DNA from: Deltaproteobacteria bacterium CG07_land_8_20_14_0_80_60_11
Lineage (GTDB): Bacteria; Desulfobacterota; Desulfobaccia; Desulfobaccales; 0-14-0-80-60-11
Reading direction: 5' to 3'
Assembly (NCBI GenBank): GCA_002779455.1
Contig: PEWM01000235.1
Location: forward strand, 1 to 11,550
DNA: 11,550 nt
Each line of letters begins with the position of its first letter. Positions within the stretch are counted from its first letter, which is position 1. Positions 1-7,425 of the stretch are shown one piece after another. The translations under genes and the position numbers were made by a program. Under the pieces are notes generated by a model that made no database searches, was not told where the DNA came from, and saw only the letters and a list, made by a program, of their open reading frames with translations.

Positions 1-1920
1 CTCTTTCTCTTCTTCATGGCCTGGCAGCTGATGTCCAGCCGGGTGGATTACTCCTGGGACCGCCAGGTGGAGCAGTCCCTGGATCAGGCCCTGGCCGTGA
101 GCCGCACCGTTTCATGGGAGCTGAAAAGTAAGCTCAAGGCCTGTGGTCAACTGGTGAGCCTGGAGTTGGCCAAAAGAGAGGGCTGGCGCCAGGAAGAGCA
201 GGGTTCCCTGGCAGCTTTCCTCAAGCCCCGCCTGGAGGACTTTCACCTGACGGGCCTTTCGATCTTTGATCTCCGGGGGACCGTGATGGCCGAAAGCGTG
301 GCGCCGCAGGTGCCGCCGTTCCCGGCGCTGGCCTGGCCAGAGATCCAATCGACCGCCGCGGCCCAGGACAAGATCATCCGGCAGCCCCTCCCGCAAGGGG
401 AACTCCTGACCCTGCCGGTCCCCCTCCGGGACGCCGCCGGCGCCCTGGCAGGTTATATCGTGGTGCGGGAACTCATCCCCCAGGCCCAACTCCTGCAAAT
501 CGCCGCCGCGGCCAAGAGCCTTCAGGACCTGCGCCGGCGGCACCTGCTCTTCAGCCCCGTCAGAGTCAGCCATTACCTGACCCTGATCATCGTCACCCTT
601 ATCGCCATGATGGCCGCCATCTGGCTGGCTTTTTACATGGCCCGGGAGATTACCACCCCCATTCGCCAACTGGCCGAAGGCACCGTGAAGGTGGCGGGGG
701 GGGATTATGATATCCACATCGATCAGGAAGGCCTCGATGAAATCGGCTTCCTGGTGCAATCCTTCAACAAGATGACCCACGATTTGCAGCAGAGCCAGGC
801 TCAGCTGGCCGCGACCTACCGGCAGTTGAGCGACAGCCACGCCCTGATTTCCACCCAGAAGCGGGACATGGAAATCCTGCTCAAAAATGTGGCGGCTGGG
901 GTGATCGGCATCGACGCCGCCGGACGGGTGACCAACATCAACGATTCCGCCGCCCAGATGCTGCGTCTCAAGCGGGAAGAGGTCCTGGGCCAGGACTGCC
1001 GGATGCTTTTGCCTCCCGGGGAATTTAACCGCATGGCCGACGTGGTGGCCGCGGCCCGGAAATCTTCCCGGGGTACAGTGGAGAAGCCCCTGCACCTGGT
1101 TCTGCCGGATAAGACCCTCTATCTCCTGGTCAAAACCACGGCGCTCAGAGATGAGGCGGGCCAGGACCTGGGAGTGGTGCTGGTGTTCGAGGACCTGACG
1201 GAGTTAGAAAGGGCCCAGCGGCTGGCGGCCTGGCGGGAGGTGGCCCGCCGGATCGCCCACGAAGTCAAGAACCCCCTGACGCCCATCAAGCTGGCGGCCC
1301 AGCGCCTGCAACGCCGCCTCCAAGGCCGCCTGGGCGAGGATGCCCCCCTCTTTGATGAATGCACCCGGGTCATCATCAACCAGGCGGATGAGATCAAGAA
1401 CCTGGTCAATGAATTTTCCCGGTTTGCCCGGCTGCCCCAGTTGACCCTGGCCCCCCAGGACCTCAACCAACTGGTCCAGGAAACCCTGTTGCTTTACCAG
1501 GAGGTCCAGCCCCGCATCACCCTTTCGTTCCACCCCGACCCGGCGCTCCCGGCCCTGCTCCTGGACCGGGAACAGGTCAAGCGGATGCTCCTGAACCTGC
1601 TGGATAACGCCCTGGCCTCCATCCCCGGAACCGGCGCCATCACCGTGTCAGTTACGGGGGACCCGGCCCAGGAGCGGGTGGAACTTATCGTGGCCGATAC
1701 CGGCGTCGGGGTCCTGGACCGGGACAAGGACCGTATCTTCGAACCTTACTTCTCCACCAAGCGCGGGGGCACCGGCCTGGGTCTGGCCATCGTCAACTCC
1801 ATCGTGGCGGAGCACCAGGGCTTTCTCCGGGTGGAAGACAACGTGCCCCAGGGCACCAGGTTTATCATCTACCTTCCCATGTACAGGGCCGATTATGCCG
1901 GGACCACTGCTGGTAGTTGA
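1..1920 (+). CDS. ntrY: NtrY-like membrane sensor histidine kinase (5' end missing)
   Basis: This is a membrane-bound kinase expected to autophosphorylate on His and pass the phosphate to the NtrX-like regulator encoded next. The frame is open from base 1: the codons before the ATG at 16 read LFLFF, the end of a first transmembrane helix, so the true start lies upstream. Numbering from that ATG: an extracytoplasmic sensor region (about 10-185), a second membrane helix (about 187-208), HAMP (about 209-262), a coiled linker, a PAS domain (about 285-395), then HisKA with H415 in IAHEVKNPLTP. The HATPase domain shows its N box around N527/N531, a G1 box DTGVGV at 561 and a G2 box GGTGLGLAI around 584-592. 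This order is typical of NtrY, whose family is linked to nitrogen and redox responses. The signal sensed here is unknown. The stop overlaps the next gene by 26 bases, which suggests translational coupling. Confidence 0.93.
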   Translation, partial: LFLFFMAWQLMSSRVDYSWDRQVEQSLDQALAVSRTVSWELKSKLKACGQLVSLELAKREGWRQEEQGSLAAFLKPRLEDFHLTGLSIFDLRGTVMAESVAPQVPPFPALAWPEIQSTAAAQDKIIRQPLPQGELLTLPVPLRDAAGALAGYIVVRELIPQAQLLQIAAAAKSLQDLRRRHLLFSPVRVSHYLTLIIVTLIAMMAAIWLAFYMAREITTPIRQLAEGTVKVAGGDYDIHIDQEGLDEIGFLVQSFNKMTHDLQQSQAQLAATYRQLSDSHALISTQKRDMEILLKNVAAGVIGIDAAGRVTNINDSAAQMLRLKREEVLGQDCRMLLPPGEFNRMADVVAAARKSSRGTVEKPLHLVLPDKTLYLLVKTTALRDEAGQDLGVVLVFEDLTELERAQRLAAWREVARRIAHEVKNPLTPIKLAAQRLQRRLQGRLGEDAPLFDECTRVIINQADEIKNLVNEFSRFARLPQLTLAPQDLNQLVQETLLLYQEVQPRITLSFHPDPALPALLLDREQVKRMLLNLLDNALASIPGTGAITVSVTGDPAQERVELIVADTGVGVLDRDKDRIFEPYFSTKRGGTGLGLAIVNSIVAEHQGFLRVEDNVPQGTRFIIYLPMYRADYAGTTAGS

Positions 1921-3277
1921 CGACGAGCCCCAGATCCTTCAGATGATCTCGGGTATCCTTCAGGACGAGGGCTTCTCGGTGATCACCGCCCCGGACGGGG
2001 AGACCGCCCTCAAGCTGGTGGGGGAGGAGGCCCCGGACCTGGTGCTCCTGGACATCGCCCTGCCGGGCCTGGACGGCCTGGAGGTTTTAAAGGAGCTGAA
2101 GCGCCATTACCCCTTCCTGCCGGTGGTGATCATTTCCGCCTATGGCTCGGTGGAAAACGCCGTGAAAGCCACCCGCCTGGGGGCCTATGACTTTATCGAA
2201 AAGCCGCCCAACGCCGATAAGATCCTTCTGTCGGTCCGCAACGGTCTGGAACTGGCCCGCCTGTCCGAGGAGAACCGGCGGCTGCGCCAGTTCGCGGCGC
2301 CGGTCCGGGAGATTATCGGCAAGAGCGAGCCCATCCGCAAGCTGCGGGAGGCGCTGAACCTGGTGGCGCCCACCAACGCCTCGGTGCTCATCACCGGGGA
2401 AAACGGCACCGGCAAGGAGCTGGTGGCCCGGGCCCTCCATGCCAACAGCCGCCGGTCGGCTCGCCCCTTCGTGGAGGTCAACTGCGCCGCCATTCCCGAA
2501 GACCTCATCGAAAGCGAGCTCTTCGGCCACGAGAAGGGCGCCTTTACCGGGGCCACGGACCGCCACCGGGGCAAATTCGACCTGGCCCATGAAGGCACGC
2601 TCTTTCTGGACGAAATCGGCGATATGAGCCTGAAGACCCAGGCCAAGATCCTGCGCATCCTGGAGGAGCAGCGCTTCGAGCGGGTGGGGGGTCAACGGCC
2701 CATCCAGGTGGACGTGCGCATCGTGGCCGCCACCAACAAGAACCTGGAAGAAGAGATCGCCAAGGGGACTTTCCGGGAAGACCTTTACCACCGCATCAAC
2801 GTCATTCCCCTCGTCGTCCCGCCCCTGAGGGAGCGCCGGGAGGACATCCCCCCGCTGGCGGCCCATTTCCTCAAGGAACTGGCCCGGGAAAACGACGCCC
2901 CGCCCAAGACTTTCAGCCCCCAGGCCCTGGAGCTTCTGGCCGCCCAGCCCTGGCCGGGCAACGTCCGGGAGCTGAAAAACTTCGTCTGGCGCCTGGCCAT
3001 CCTGACCGCCGGGCCCTACATCGAGGTGGCCGACCTGCCGCTCAGCGCCCAGGGCCTTACCTCGGAAGAGAGCGGCGACGGCGAATTCATCGACCCTTTC
3101 CTCCAGGTGCCGTCCTTCCGGGAGGCCCGGGCCTTGTTTGAAAAACAGTTCCTGCGGCGCAAACTGGAGGAATGCCGGGGCAACGTCAGCCTGCTGGCCG
3201 AAAAAATCGGCCTGGAACGCTCCCACCTCTACCGCAAACTCAAATCCTACGGCCTGGAACCGAAGAAGGACGGTTAG
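1895..3277 (+). CDS. ntrX: NtrX-like sigma-54-dependent response regulator
   Basis: This is a cytoplasmic enhancer-binding protein that, when phosphorylated, is expected to activate RNA polymerase carrying sigma-54. The 460 residues form three parts. The receiver domain (about 1-120) has acidic D9/D10, phosphoacceptor D53 in LLDIALPG and K103. The AAA+ domain (about 140-380) has Walker A GENGTGKE near 167-174, the sigma-54-contacting GAFTGA loop near 214-219, Walker B GTLFLDEI near 233-240, and arginine-finger-region motifs up to PWPGNVREL. The C-terminal Fis-type helix-turn-helix (about 428-452) includes LERSHLYRKLKSYG. The ATG at 1895 is chosen because the first beta strand (PLLVVDDE) follows immediately and length fits the family. 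The gene starts inside the kinase gene, so the two form one operon. NtrX is preferred over NtrC because of its NtrY-type partner, but other members of this class cannot be excluded. Confidence 0.93.
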   Translation: MPGPLLVVDDEPQILQMISGILQDEGFSVITAPDGETALKLVGEEAPDLVLLDIALPGLDGLEVLKELKRHYPFLPVVIISAYGSVENAVKATRLGAYDFIEKPPNADKILLSVRNGLELARLSEENRRLRQFAAPVREIIGKSEPIRKLREALNLVAPTNASVLITGENGTGKELVARALHANSRRSARPFVEVNCAAIPEDLIESELFGHEKGAFTGATDRHRGKFDLAHEGTLFLDEIGDMSLKTQAKILRILEEQRFERVGGQRPIQVDVRIVAATNKNLEEEIAKGTFREDLYHRINVIPLVVPPLRERREDIPPLAAHFLKELARENDAPPKTFSPQALELLAAQPWPGNVRELKNFVWRLAILTAGPYIEVADLPLSAQGLTSEESGDGEFIDPFLQVPSFREARALFEKQFLRRKLEECRGNVSLLAEKIGLERSHLYRKLKSYGLEPKKDG

Positions 3278-3293
3278 GGCAGGCAAGAAACGG

Positions 3294-3310
3294 TTGGCCC
3301 ACCGGGCCAA
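3294..3310 (+). terminator. Small hairpin after ntrX (possible terminator)
   Basis: Seven perfect base pairs (TTGGCCC / GGGCCAA) close on a three-base loop 17 bases after the ntrX stop. Position and stability suit transcription termination, but no T run follows, so an intrinsic terminator is only a possibility. Confidence 0.3.
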
Positions 3311-3577
3311 AACCCCCATGCCGGCCCCCCTCCCCATGAACCACCCATCGAGAGACCAGATTAGACCTGATATGTCCGTGTAAAACGGAACCACTGTAAG
3401 CCTCGGCCCAGATAGGCGGGAAAGCGTCGGTAGAAAGGCCGCCAATTCCATCCGGCTTCTTGAGCCTCAGTCCCAGATCGGACCGGAACTTTTCAAGGGC
3501 CGTTTTGATTTGGCCTTGAAAGTGAGTGAGTTTTTTGTTATGCAAAAGATGATACTCAGGTAAAAAGTCAGGCGGCC
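3311..3577. other. Unassigned intergenic stretch upstream of the transposase remnant
   Basis: I recognise no gene here. Frames on both strands are short or have unconvincing composition. One imperfect inverted repeat (3491-3500 with 3512-3521, TTTCAAGG(G)CC against GGCCTTGAAA, one bulged base) is followed by a T run at 3531-3536. The segment just after it, AAAGTGAG at 3519-3526, resembles the inverted complement of sequence at 4168-4175, so this area may hold the left end of the decayed insertion sequence. It looks like junk left by successive insertions. Confidence 0.4.
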
Positions 3578-3894
3578 ATTAGCCGTTACGCCCTGGGTTC
3601 TTTGGTGGAGCACAGCATTACCGGCGCCCTGGCGGCCGGCGCCTGGAAGATTTGTTTCGGCGCTACGGCGCACCCCGGGTGCTGAGACGAGACCACGGGC
3701 CGGAGTTTGAGTCCCAGGTCTTTAAAGAGTTGCTGATGGCCTGGCGGGTCAAGGACGAACCAGTGCCCAAGGCCCAGCCTTACGACAACGGGCGCCTGGA
3801 GAGATTCAATGGATCGCTGCGGAAGGAGCTGCTGAACGCAGAACTGTTTCACGTCCTGGCGGAAACCCGGATCAAGGTCGAGAGCTGGTTGTGC

Positions 3895-4004
3895 TGGTAT
3901 AATACCAGGTTCGTTTTGTAGGGGCGGGTTTGAAACCCGCCCTACTATTGATATCAATAGGTTATCTGGATAATTTGTTTCATGTCAAAGGGAACATGGT
4001 ATAA
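3895..4004. mobile_element. MITE-like 102-base insertion with direct repeats and terminal inverted repeats
   Basis: TGGTATAA occurs at 3895-3902 and again at 3997-4004. Removing one copy and everything between (102 bases) restores an uninterrupted transposase reading frame, so an insertion at this point is well supported. The ends also form an imperfect inverted repeat: 3903-3918 matches the reverse complement of 3986-4001 at 13 of 16 positions, both beginning TACCA. The interior contains a strong hairpin and a perfect palindrome and no coding potential. These are hallmarks of a miniature inverted-repeat element mobilised by a transposase encoded elsewhere. The true target duplication could be the full 8 bases or only TAA, because the element end and the flank share TGGTA. 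Confidence 0.75.
3918..3960. repeat. Tandem hairpin plus perfect palindrome inside the MITE-like insertion
   Basis: Bases 3918-3945 form a near-perfect G+C-rich hairpin (arms GGGCGGGTTT and AAACCCGCCC around a single G, with GTA/TAC at the ends and one extra G). Bases 3945-3960 form a perfect 16-base palindrome centred on GATATC. The first resembles REP-like repeats that occur in many copies in some environmental genomes. Copy number here cannot be judged from one window. Confidence 0.7.
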
Positions 4005-4066
4005 CGGGGAGCGTCCCCATCAGAGCCTGGGATATCGGACCCCGTTGGAGGTCTGGGAGATGACGC

Positions 4067-4111
4067 CCCTCTGGGGGCTCCGGTCGCTACGCTTCCTCCA
4101 CCCCCAGAGGG
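4067..4111. repeat. Eleven-base inverted repeat near the 3' end of the transposase remnant
   Basis: CCCTCTGGGGG (4067-4077) pairs perfectly with CCCCCAGAGGG (4101-4111) around a 23-base loop containing CTCCGGTCGCTACGCTTCC. It falls where recognisable transposase similarity (ending PLEVWE) gives way to an unfamiliar tail. It may therefore be a second small palindromic insertion, or the transcription-terminating end of the old element. Confidence 0.55.
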
Positions 4112-4158
4112 CTGCCGGGTAACCTGAGATATGTTTGTTTTAATTCAATCCTCTCATA

Positions 4159-4175
4159 AAAAGTGTCTCACTTTT
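4159..4175. repeat. Short hairpin upstream of the radical SAM gene
   Basis: AAAAGTG (4159-4165) and CACTTTT (4169-4175) pair perfectly around TCT. The sequence GTGTCTCACTTTTGGGGG is the sort found at insertion-sequence ends, so it may be the right terminal repeat of the decayed transposase element. It could also act as a weak terminator of leftward or rightward transcription. The role is unproven. Confidence 0.4.
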
Positions 4176-4212
4176 GGGGGCATCTCACAAGCTCTACACA
4201 AAAGGTAAAATC

Positions 4213-5964
4213 ATGGATAGAATTATAGAATACGATGTGGACGTACAGTTGATTAATGTTGCAGGGGAAGGTGACTTGCACTATATGGCGGATTTTCCCT
4301 ATGGGATGGCTTTGATAGCTGGATATTTAAGAGAAAAAGGGTTTAAAACTTTGATGCTGCAATATCCAACGTGGATAAAAGGGGAATATGAGGGACAGAT
4401 TCTCGATAATCCCGCTTATTTATATGGTTTTCAGGTTAATTTTAGCAATTATACAGAAATAAAGGCTCTTGTTAAACTCATTAAGACACGTAATCCCAAT
4501 GGACGAATTATATTCGGGGGACCTTTTATTATAACTTTTTACGAGGAGGTTTTGAAAAACGATCCCGATTTGGATGCTGTTGTCTTGGGAGAAGGTGAAT
4601 ATACAACTGCTGAACTGATAGAATTATTGAAACAGGACTCCCCAGCCTGGAAGTTGACTCGCGGACTCGCCTGGAGGGATGAAAATGGCAAGATAATCGT
4701 GAATCCTCCCAGACCGGCCATTCAAGATTTGGACGCAATGCCTTTCGCGGCCAGAGACGGAATAACAGATGGCGTCTATGATTTTGAAGGGAAATATATG
4801 AATGACGCTCGAATAACAACTTCACGAGGCTGCACATCTAATTGCACGTTTTGCGCAGTTAATCTTAGTAGGAAGTTGCAAAGGGCCAAGAGATGGCGAG
4901 GACGCAGTCCTATTAACGTGGTAGATGAAATACAAGAACTCGTTGAGAGGTACAATGTTAAACTCATAAATTTCCAAGATAGCTCCTTTGACGACCCGGG
5001 GAAACTGGGGTTCAAACGAAACAGAATAATCTGCGAAGAAATACTCAATAGGGGTTTGGATGTTTCCATGAAAGTTTATATGAGAGCAAACGCGATTAAA
5101 GATGATCCTGAAAGTATTGAACTTTATAAATTGTATAAGGAAGCGGGGATGGATGTAGTCATTATTGGCGCCGAAGCAGGTTCTGATTATGAACTTGATC
5201 TTTACGGAAAGAGTGCCAAACTGGCTGATAACTACCGTAGTTTAAGGATTTTGAATGACCTTGACCTGTTTTTTGTGCATGTTGGTTTTATAATGTTTGG
5301 TCCCTATTCCTCGTTATCAACTCTTCGGCAAAACATTCAATTTTTACGAGAAAATCAGTTGTTTTATTGGTACCCCAGTTTCACCAATGGTCTTATACTT
5401 TTGCCAGGATCCGCCATTTTCGATAGCATGAAGCGCGAAGGCCGTTTGCTTCCCAGAAAGAATTTCTGGGAATTTTCTGACTACGAATTCGAAAACCCCC
5501 TTATTTTGAAGCTGGCTCAGCATTATCAATATTTGAGGACAATCTATCCGTATATAGACGTTGGAAGTCCGTTGATGCTCACTGTCCAAAATATTATCAC
5601 CCGCCTAAAAAACAAGATGAATCAAAGAGTTGCCATTGCGTGTGAAAGTGAAATAGAACAATTCAAACATATTTTCTATCGAAACAAGAATATCCTCAAT
5701 GAGCTTGGATATTTGGGATCTCTGGAAAATATCGAACGAATTGAAAAGGATGGGTTGGAAGCTAATTTAATGCTGTCGTCTGAACCCTATTTCGGAAAAA
5801 AATGGGAAGTTGCGGTTTATGAGACCCAAGAGGCATATGAAACACTGATCGACGCCATTAATGCAAAAGGTTTTGGCTTGGGCGGGTTGGTTTTTAACGT
5901 TGAACTTGTGAAGAGGGAACGTCAAACAGATGTTTATGAAAACATGAAATACAAAAATAGGTAA
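4213..5964 (+). CDS. B12-binding-type radical SAM protein, function unknown
   Basis: This is a 583-residue enzyme of the large class that pairs an N-terminal cobalamin-binding-like fold with a radical SAM barrel (BchE-like architecture). The N-terminal domain (about 10-135) shows the family pattern: an early FPYGMALIAGYLREKG helix, IIFGGPFIITF and DAVVLGEGEYTTAELI. The radical SAM cluster motif is RGCTSNCTFC with C207, C211 and C214. The remainder is a typical barrel plus an unassigned C-terminal region (about 480-583). The ATG at 4213 is preferred over an upstream in-frame TTG at 4174, because the B12-fold starts right after it and AAAGG lies at 4201-4205. The gene is clearly A+T-rich (4321-4380 is about 32% G+C against about 70% at 2641-2700), a sign of transfer. 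Such proteins often perform methylations or rearrangements. The substrate here is unknown; the neighbours suggest a glycan or glycolipid. It ends where an IS66 scar begins, so its natural 3' end could be altered. Confidence 0.88.
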   Translation: MDRIIEYDVDVQLINVAGEGDLHYMADFPYGMALIAGYLREKGFKTLMLQYPTWIKGEYEGQILDNPAYLYGFQVNFSNYTEIKALVKLIKTRNPNGRIIFGGPFIITFYEEVLKNDPDLDAVVLGEGEYTTAELIELLKQDSPAWKLTRGLAWRDENGKIIVNPPRPAIQDLDAMPFAARDGITDGVYDFEGKYMNDARITTSRGCTSNCTFCAVNLSRKLQRAKRWRGRSPINVVDEIQELVERYNVKLINFQDSSFDDPGKLGFKRNRIICEEILNRGLDVSMKVYMRANAIKDDPESIELYKLYKEAGMDVVIIGAEAGSDYELDLYGKSAKLADNYRSLRILNDLDLFFVHVGFIMFGPYSSLSTLRQNIQFLRENQLFYWYPSFTNGLILLPGSAIFDSMKREGRLLPRKNFWEFSDYEFENPLILKLAQHYQYLRTIYPYIDVGSPLMLTVQNIITRLKNKMNQRVAIACESEIEQFKHIFYRNKNILNELGYLGSLENIERIEKDGLEANLMLSSEPYFGKKWEVAVYETQEAYETLIDAINAKGFGLGGLVFNVELVKRERQTDVYENMKYKNR

Positions 5965-6111
5965 CCTTTGCCCTTGTACCAGGAGTGGAGCCGACCAATA
6001 ATCGGGCCGAGAGGGCCTTGCGCAGTGCGGTCCTGTGGCGGAAGGGATGCTTCGGCAACCAAAGCGATAACGGCTCCCGCTTTACGGAAAGAATCCTGAC
6101 CACGGTTTCAG
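5964..6111 (+). pseudogene. IS66-family transposase (TnpC) C-terminal scar
   Basis: Read in the frame of 5982, the DNA encodes TFALVPGVEPTNNRAER, then ALRSAVLWRKGCFGNQSDNG and SRFTERILTTVSA. This is the well-known C-terminal block of IS66 transposases: GVEPTNN..AERALR, then WRK..FG.....G..F.ER.LT. Only about 49 codons survive, with no start and no normal C-terminus; the frame runs on out of the family to a stop at 6141-6143. Both edges abut unrelated genes: the radical SAM stop at 5964 and the glycosyltransferase start at 6125. It is therefore a recombination scar, not a whole element. Confidence 0.85.
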
Positions 6112-6124
6112 CAGGGGGCGTTAG

Positions 6125-7327
6125 GTGCTGTTCAGAAAGGTGAAGAGGGCATTGCACATGCTCTCCAAGTTGCCTTTGTACATCCTTGCTATTCCGGCAG
6201 TGGTGGTAATCCGGTTGATCAAGCCCTGGTTGCTGGTGCGATTGGGCGGCTTGTTCAGCGGGAGAATCGGCCACTTTGCCGCCAATACCGAAATGTATCT
6301 CTGTGAGATAGATGCGGGCATTAATGTGCCAAAACAACGCTATCTCGATTTACACTTCATGTGGATGCCAATATGCAATCAGCAACTGGCAACCATGTGG
6401 AAGCGGGTGCTGCACGTCTGGCCTTCCTGGATTCTGGTCCCTATCTTAAGGGTCAATCGGCTGATACCCCGGGGCGAGGCTCATGAGATCGGTAACAACA
6501 CCCAGCATGATCGGGACGTGCATAACCTGTTGGACCAATTTTTGCCCCATCTGGAATTTACCTCTGAAGAGGAAAGGAAAGGACTTGCAGAGATAAATAA
6601 CTTGGGGATCCCCAATAATGCAAGTTGGATCTGTTTCCATGCTAGAAATCCATACTATCTACAAGAGATATTACCGGATGGTGATTGGCGTTATAATGAT
6701 TATTTGAATTGTGATATTAAGAAATTTATCCCGGCGGCAGAGGAATTATGCCGTCGAGGTAATTTCTTAGTACGAACAGGGGCTATGGCAAAAGAACCAT
6801 TAGAAATAACTCATCCGCGAATTATAGATTATTGTTGGAATTTTAGATCAGAATTTCTTGACATTTATTTAGGAGCAAAATGCAAATTTTATTTGCTTTC
6901 GCCCACCGGTATTTATGCCGTACCCGCAATTTTTAGACGGCCAGTAGCTATTGTAAATGTAGCTTCGGTAGAATACGTTGTTAGCTGGGGGCGAAATAAT
7001 CTTTCTATATTTAAGAAGTTTTGGCTTATAAAAGAAAAAAGGTTTATGACCTTCCAGGAGATTTTTGACTCTGGCGCCGGTCGATTTTTGCAAACCAAGC
7101 AGTTTGAATTGCTTGGAGTTGAACTCATTGAGAACACGCCGGAGGAAATTACCGCGTTAGCAGTAGAGATGGACGAGCGGCTCAACGGGACATGGCAGAC
7201 GACTGAGGAGGATGAGGAGTTGCAGCGCCGCTTTTGGGCGATCTTTCCTAAAACTGAACTCAATGGGGTTTGTCGAGCACGCATAGGAACTGAATTTCTA
7301 CGCCAGCACCAGGATTGGCTAAAATGA
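6125..7327 (+). CDS. Putative glycosyltransferase, TIGR04372-like
   Basis: A 400-residue protein resembling the family annotated as TIGR04372 glycosyltransferases, found in surface-polysaccharide clusters. Supporting features are an N-terminal hydrophobic helix (about 16-32, likely membrane-associated), SGRIGHFAANTEMYLCE at about 45-61, CFHARNPYY at 170-178, and the block IIDY...RSEFLDIYLGAKCKF around 233-255. This is followed by a PAIFRRPVAIVNVA loop at 267-280. The start is taken as GTG at 6125 with AGGGGG at 6113-6118; ATG at 6158 with GAAGAGGG upstream is an alternative that shortens only the basic N-terminus. The first start lies a few bases past an IS66 scar, so the original promoter or start may have been replaced. 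Base composition changes sharply inside the gene: about 62% G+C at 6421-6480, 25% at 6841-6900 and 52% at 7201-7260. Family assignment is from remembered motifs; donor and acceptor are unknown. Confidence 0.7.
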   Translation: MLFRKVKRALHMLSKLPLYILAIPAVVVIRLIKPWLLVRLGGLFSGRIGHFAANTEMYLCEIDAGINVPKQRYLDLHFMWMPICNQQLATMWKRVLHVWPSWILVPILRVNRLIPRGEAHEIGNNTQHDRDVHNLLDQFLPHLEFTSEEERKGLAEINNLGIPNNASWICFHARNPYYLQEILPDGDWRYNDYLNCDIKKFIPAAEELCRRGNFLVRTGAMAKEPLEITHPRIIDYCWNFRSEFLDIYLGAKCKFYLLSPTGIYAVPAIFRRPVAIVNVASVEYVVSWGRNNLSIFKKFWLIKEKRFMTFQEIFDSGAGRFLQTKQFELLGVELIENTPEEITALAVEMDERLNGTWQTTEEDEELQRRFWAIFPKTELNGVCRARIGTEFLRQHQDWLK

Positions 7328-7425
7328 ACCTGGATTATTCGGCGATAACTGGTCTTTATGGCTAGATTGTAAGATCCTTTTAAAAACAATTCCAATGGTC
7401 ATCACCGGGAAAGGAGCCAGTTGAG

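Larger units (their letters stand above)
3578..4122 (+). pseudogene. IS3-type transposase (OrfB-like, DDE integrase core), C-terminal remnant
   Basis: This is a broken DDE transposase. Its first readable part (SRYALGSLVEHSITGALAA, from 3581) lies in a different frame from the next part (LEDLFRRYGAPRVLRRDHGPEF..., from 3643), so a frameshift lies at about 3632-3643. The second part holds the catalytic Asp in RRDHGPEF and the catalytic Glu in GRLERFNGSL. They are separated by exactly 35 residues, the DD(35)E spacing of IS3-family enzymes. The reading frame reaches the conserved WYN and is then stopped by TAG at 3919-3921 inside a 102-base insertion. After the insertion it resumes in frame as WYNGERPHQSLGYRTPLEVW and ends at 4122. 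The N-terminal half, including the first catalytic Asp, is absent. An IS481-type origin is a less likely alternative. The element cannot move itself. Confidence 0.85.

Noticed and set aside
112..1095. A 327-codon open frame on the minus strand opposite the kinase gene
   Set aside because: It is a composition shadow of the plus-strand gene; the kinase domains on the other strand are unambiguous.
2087..3451. A 454-codon open frame on the minus strand opposite ntrX
   Set aside because: It mirrors the codon bias of ntrX, resembles no protein family I know, and has no convincing start region.
3240..3545. A 101-codon minus-strand frame across the ntrX end and the intergenic stretch
   Set aside because: It has no recognisable motif and overlaps the ntrX 3' end; the intergenic part looks like debris.
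4174..4212. Upstream TTG start adding 13 residues to the radical SAM protein
   Set aside because: The added residues do not belong to the B12-type fold and lie in insertion-sequence-like DNA; ATG at 4213 has a better context.
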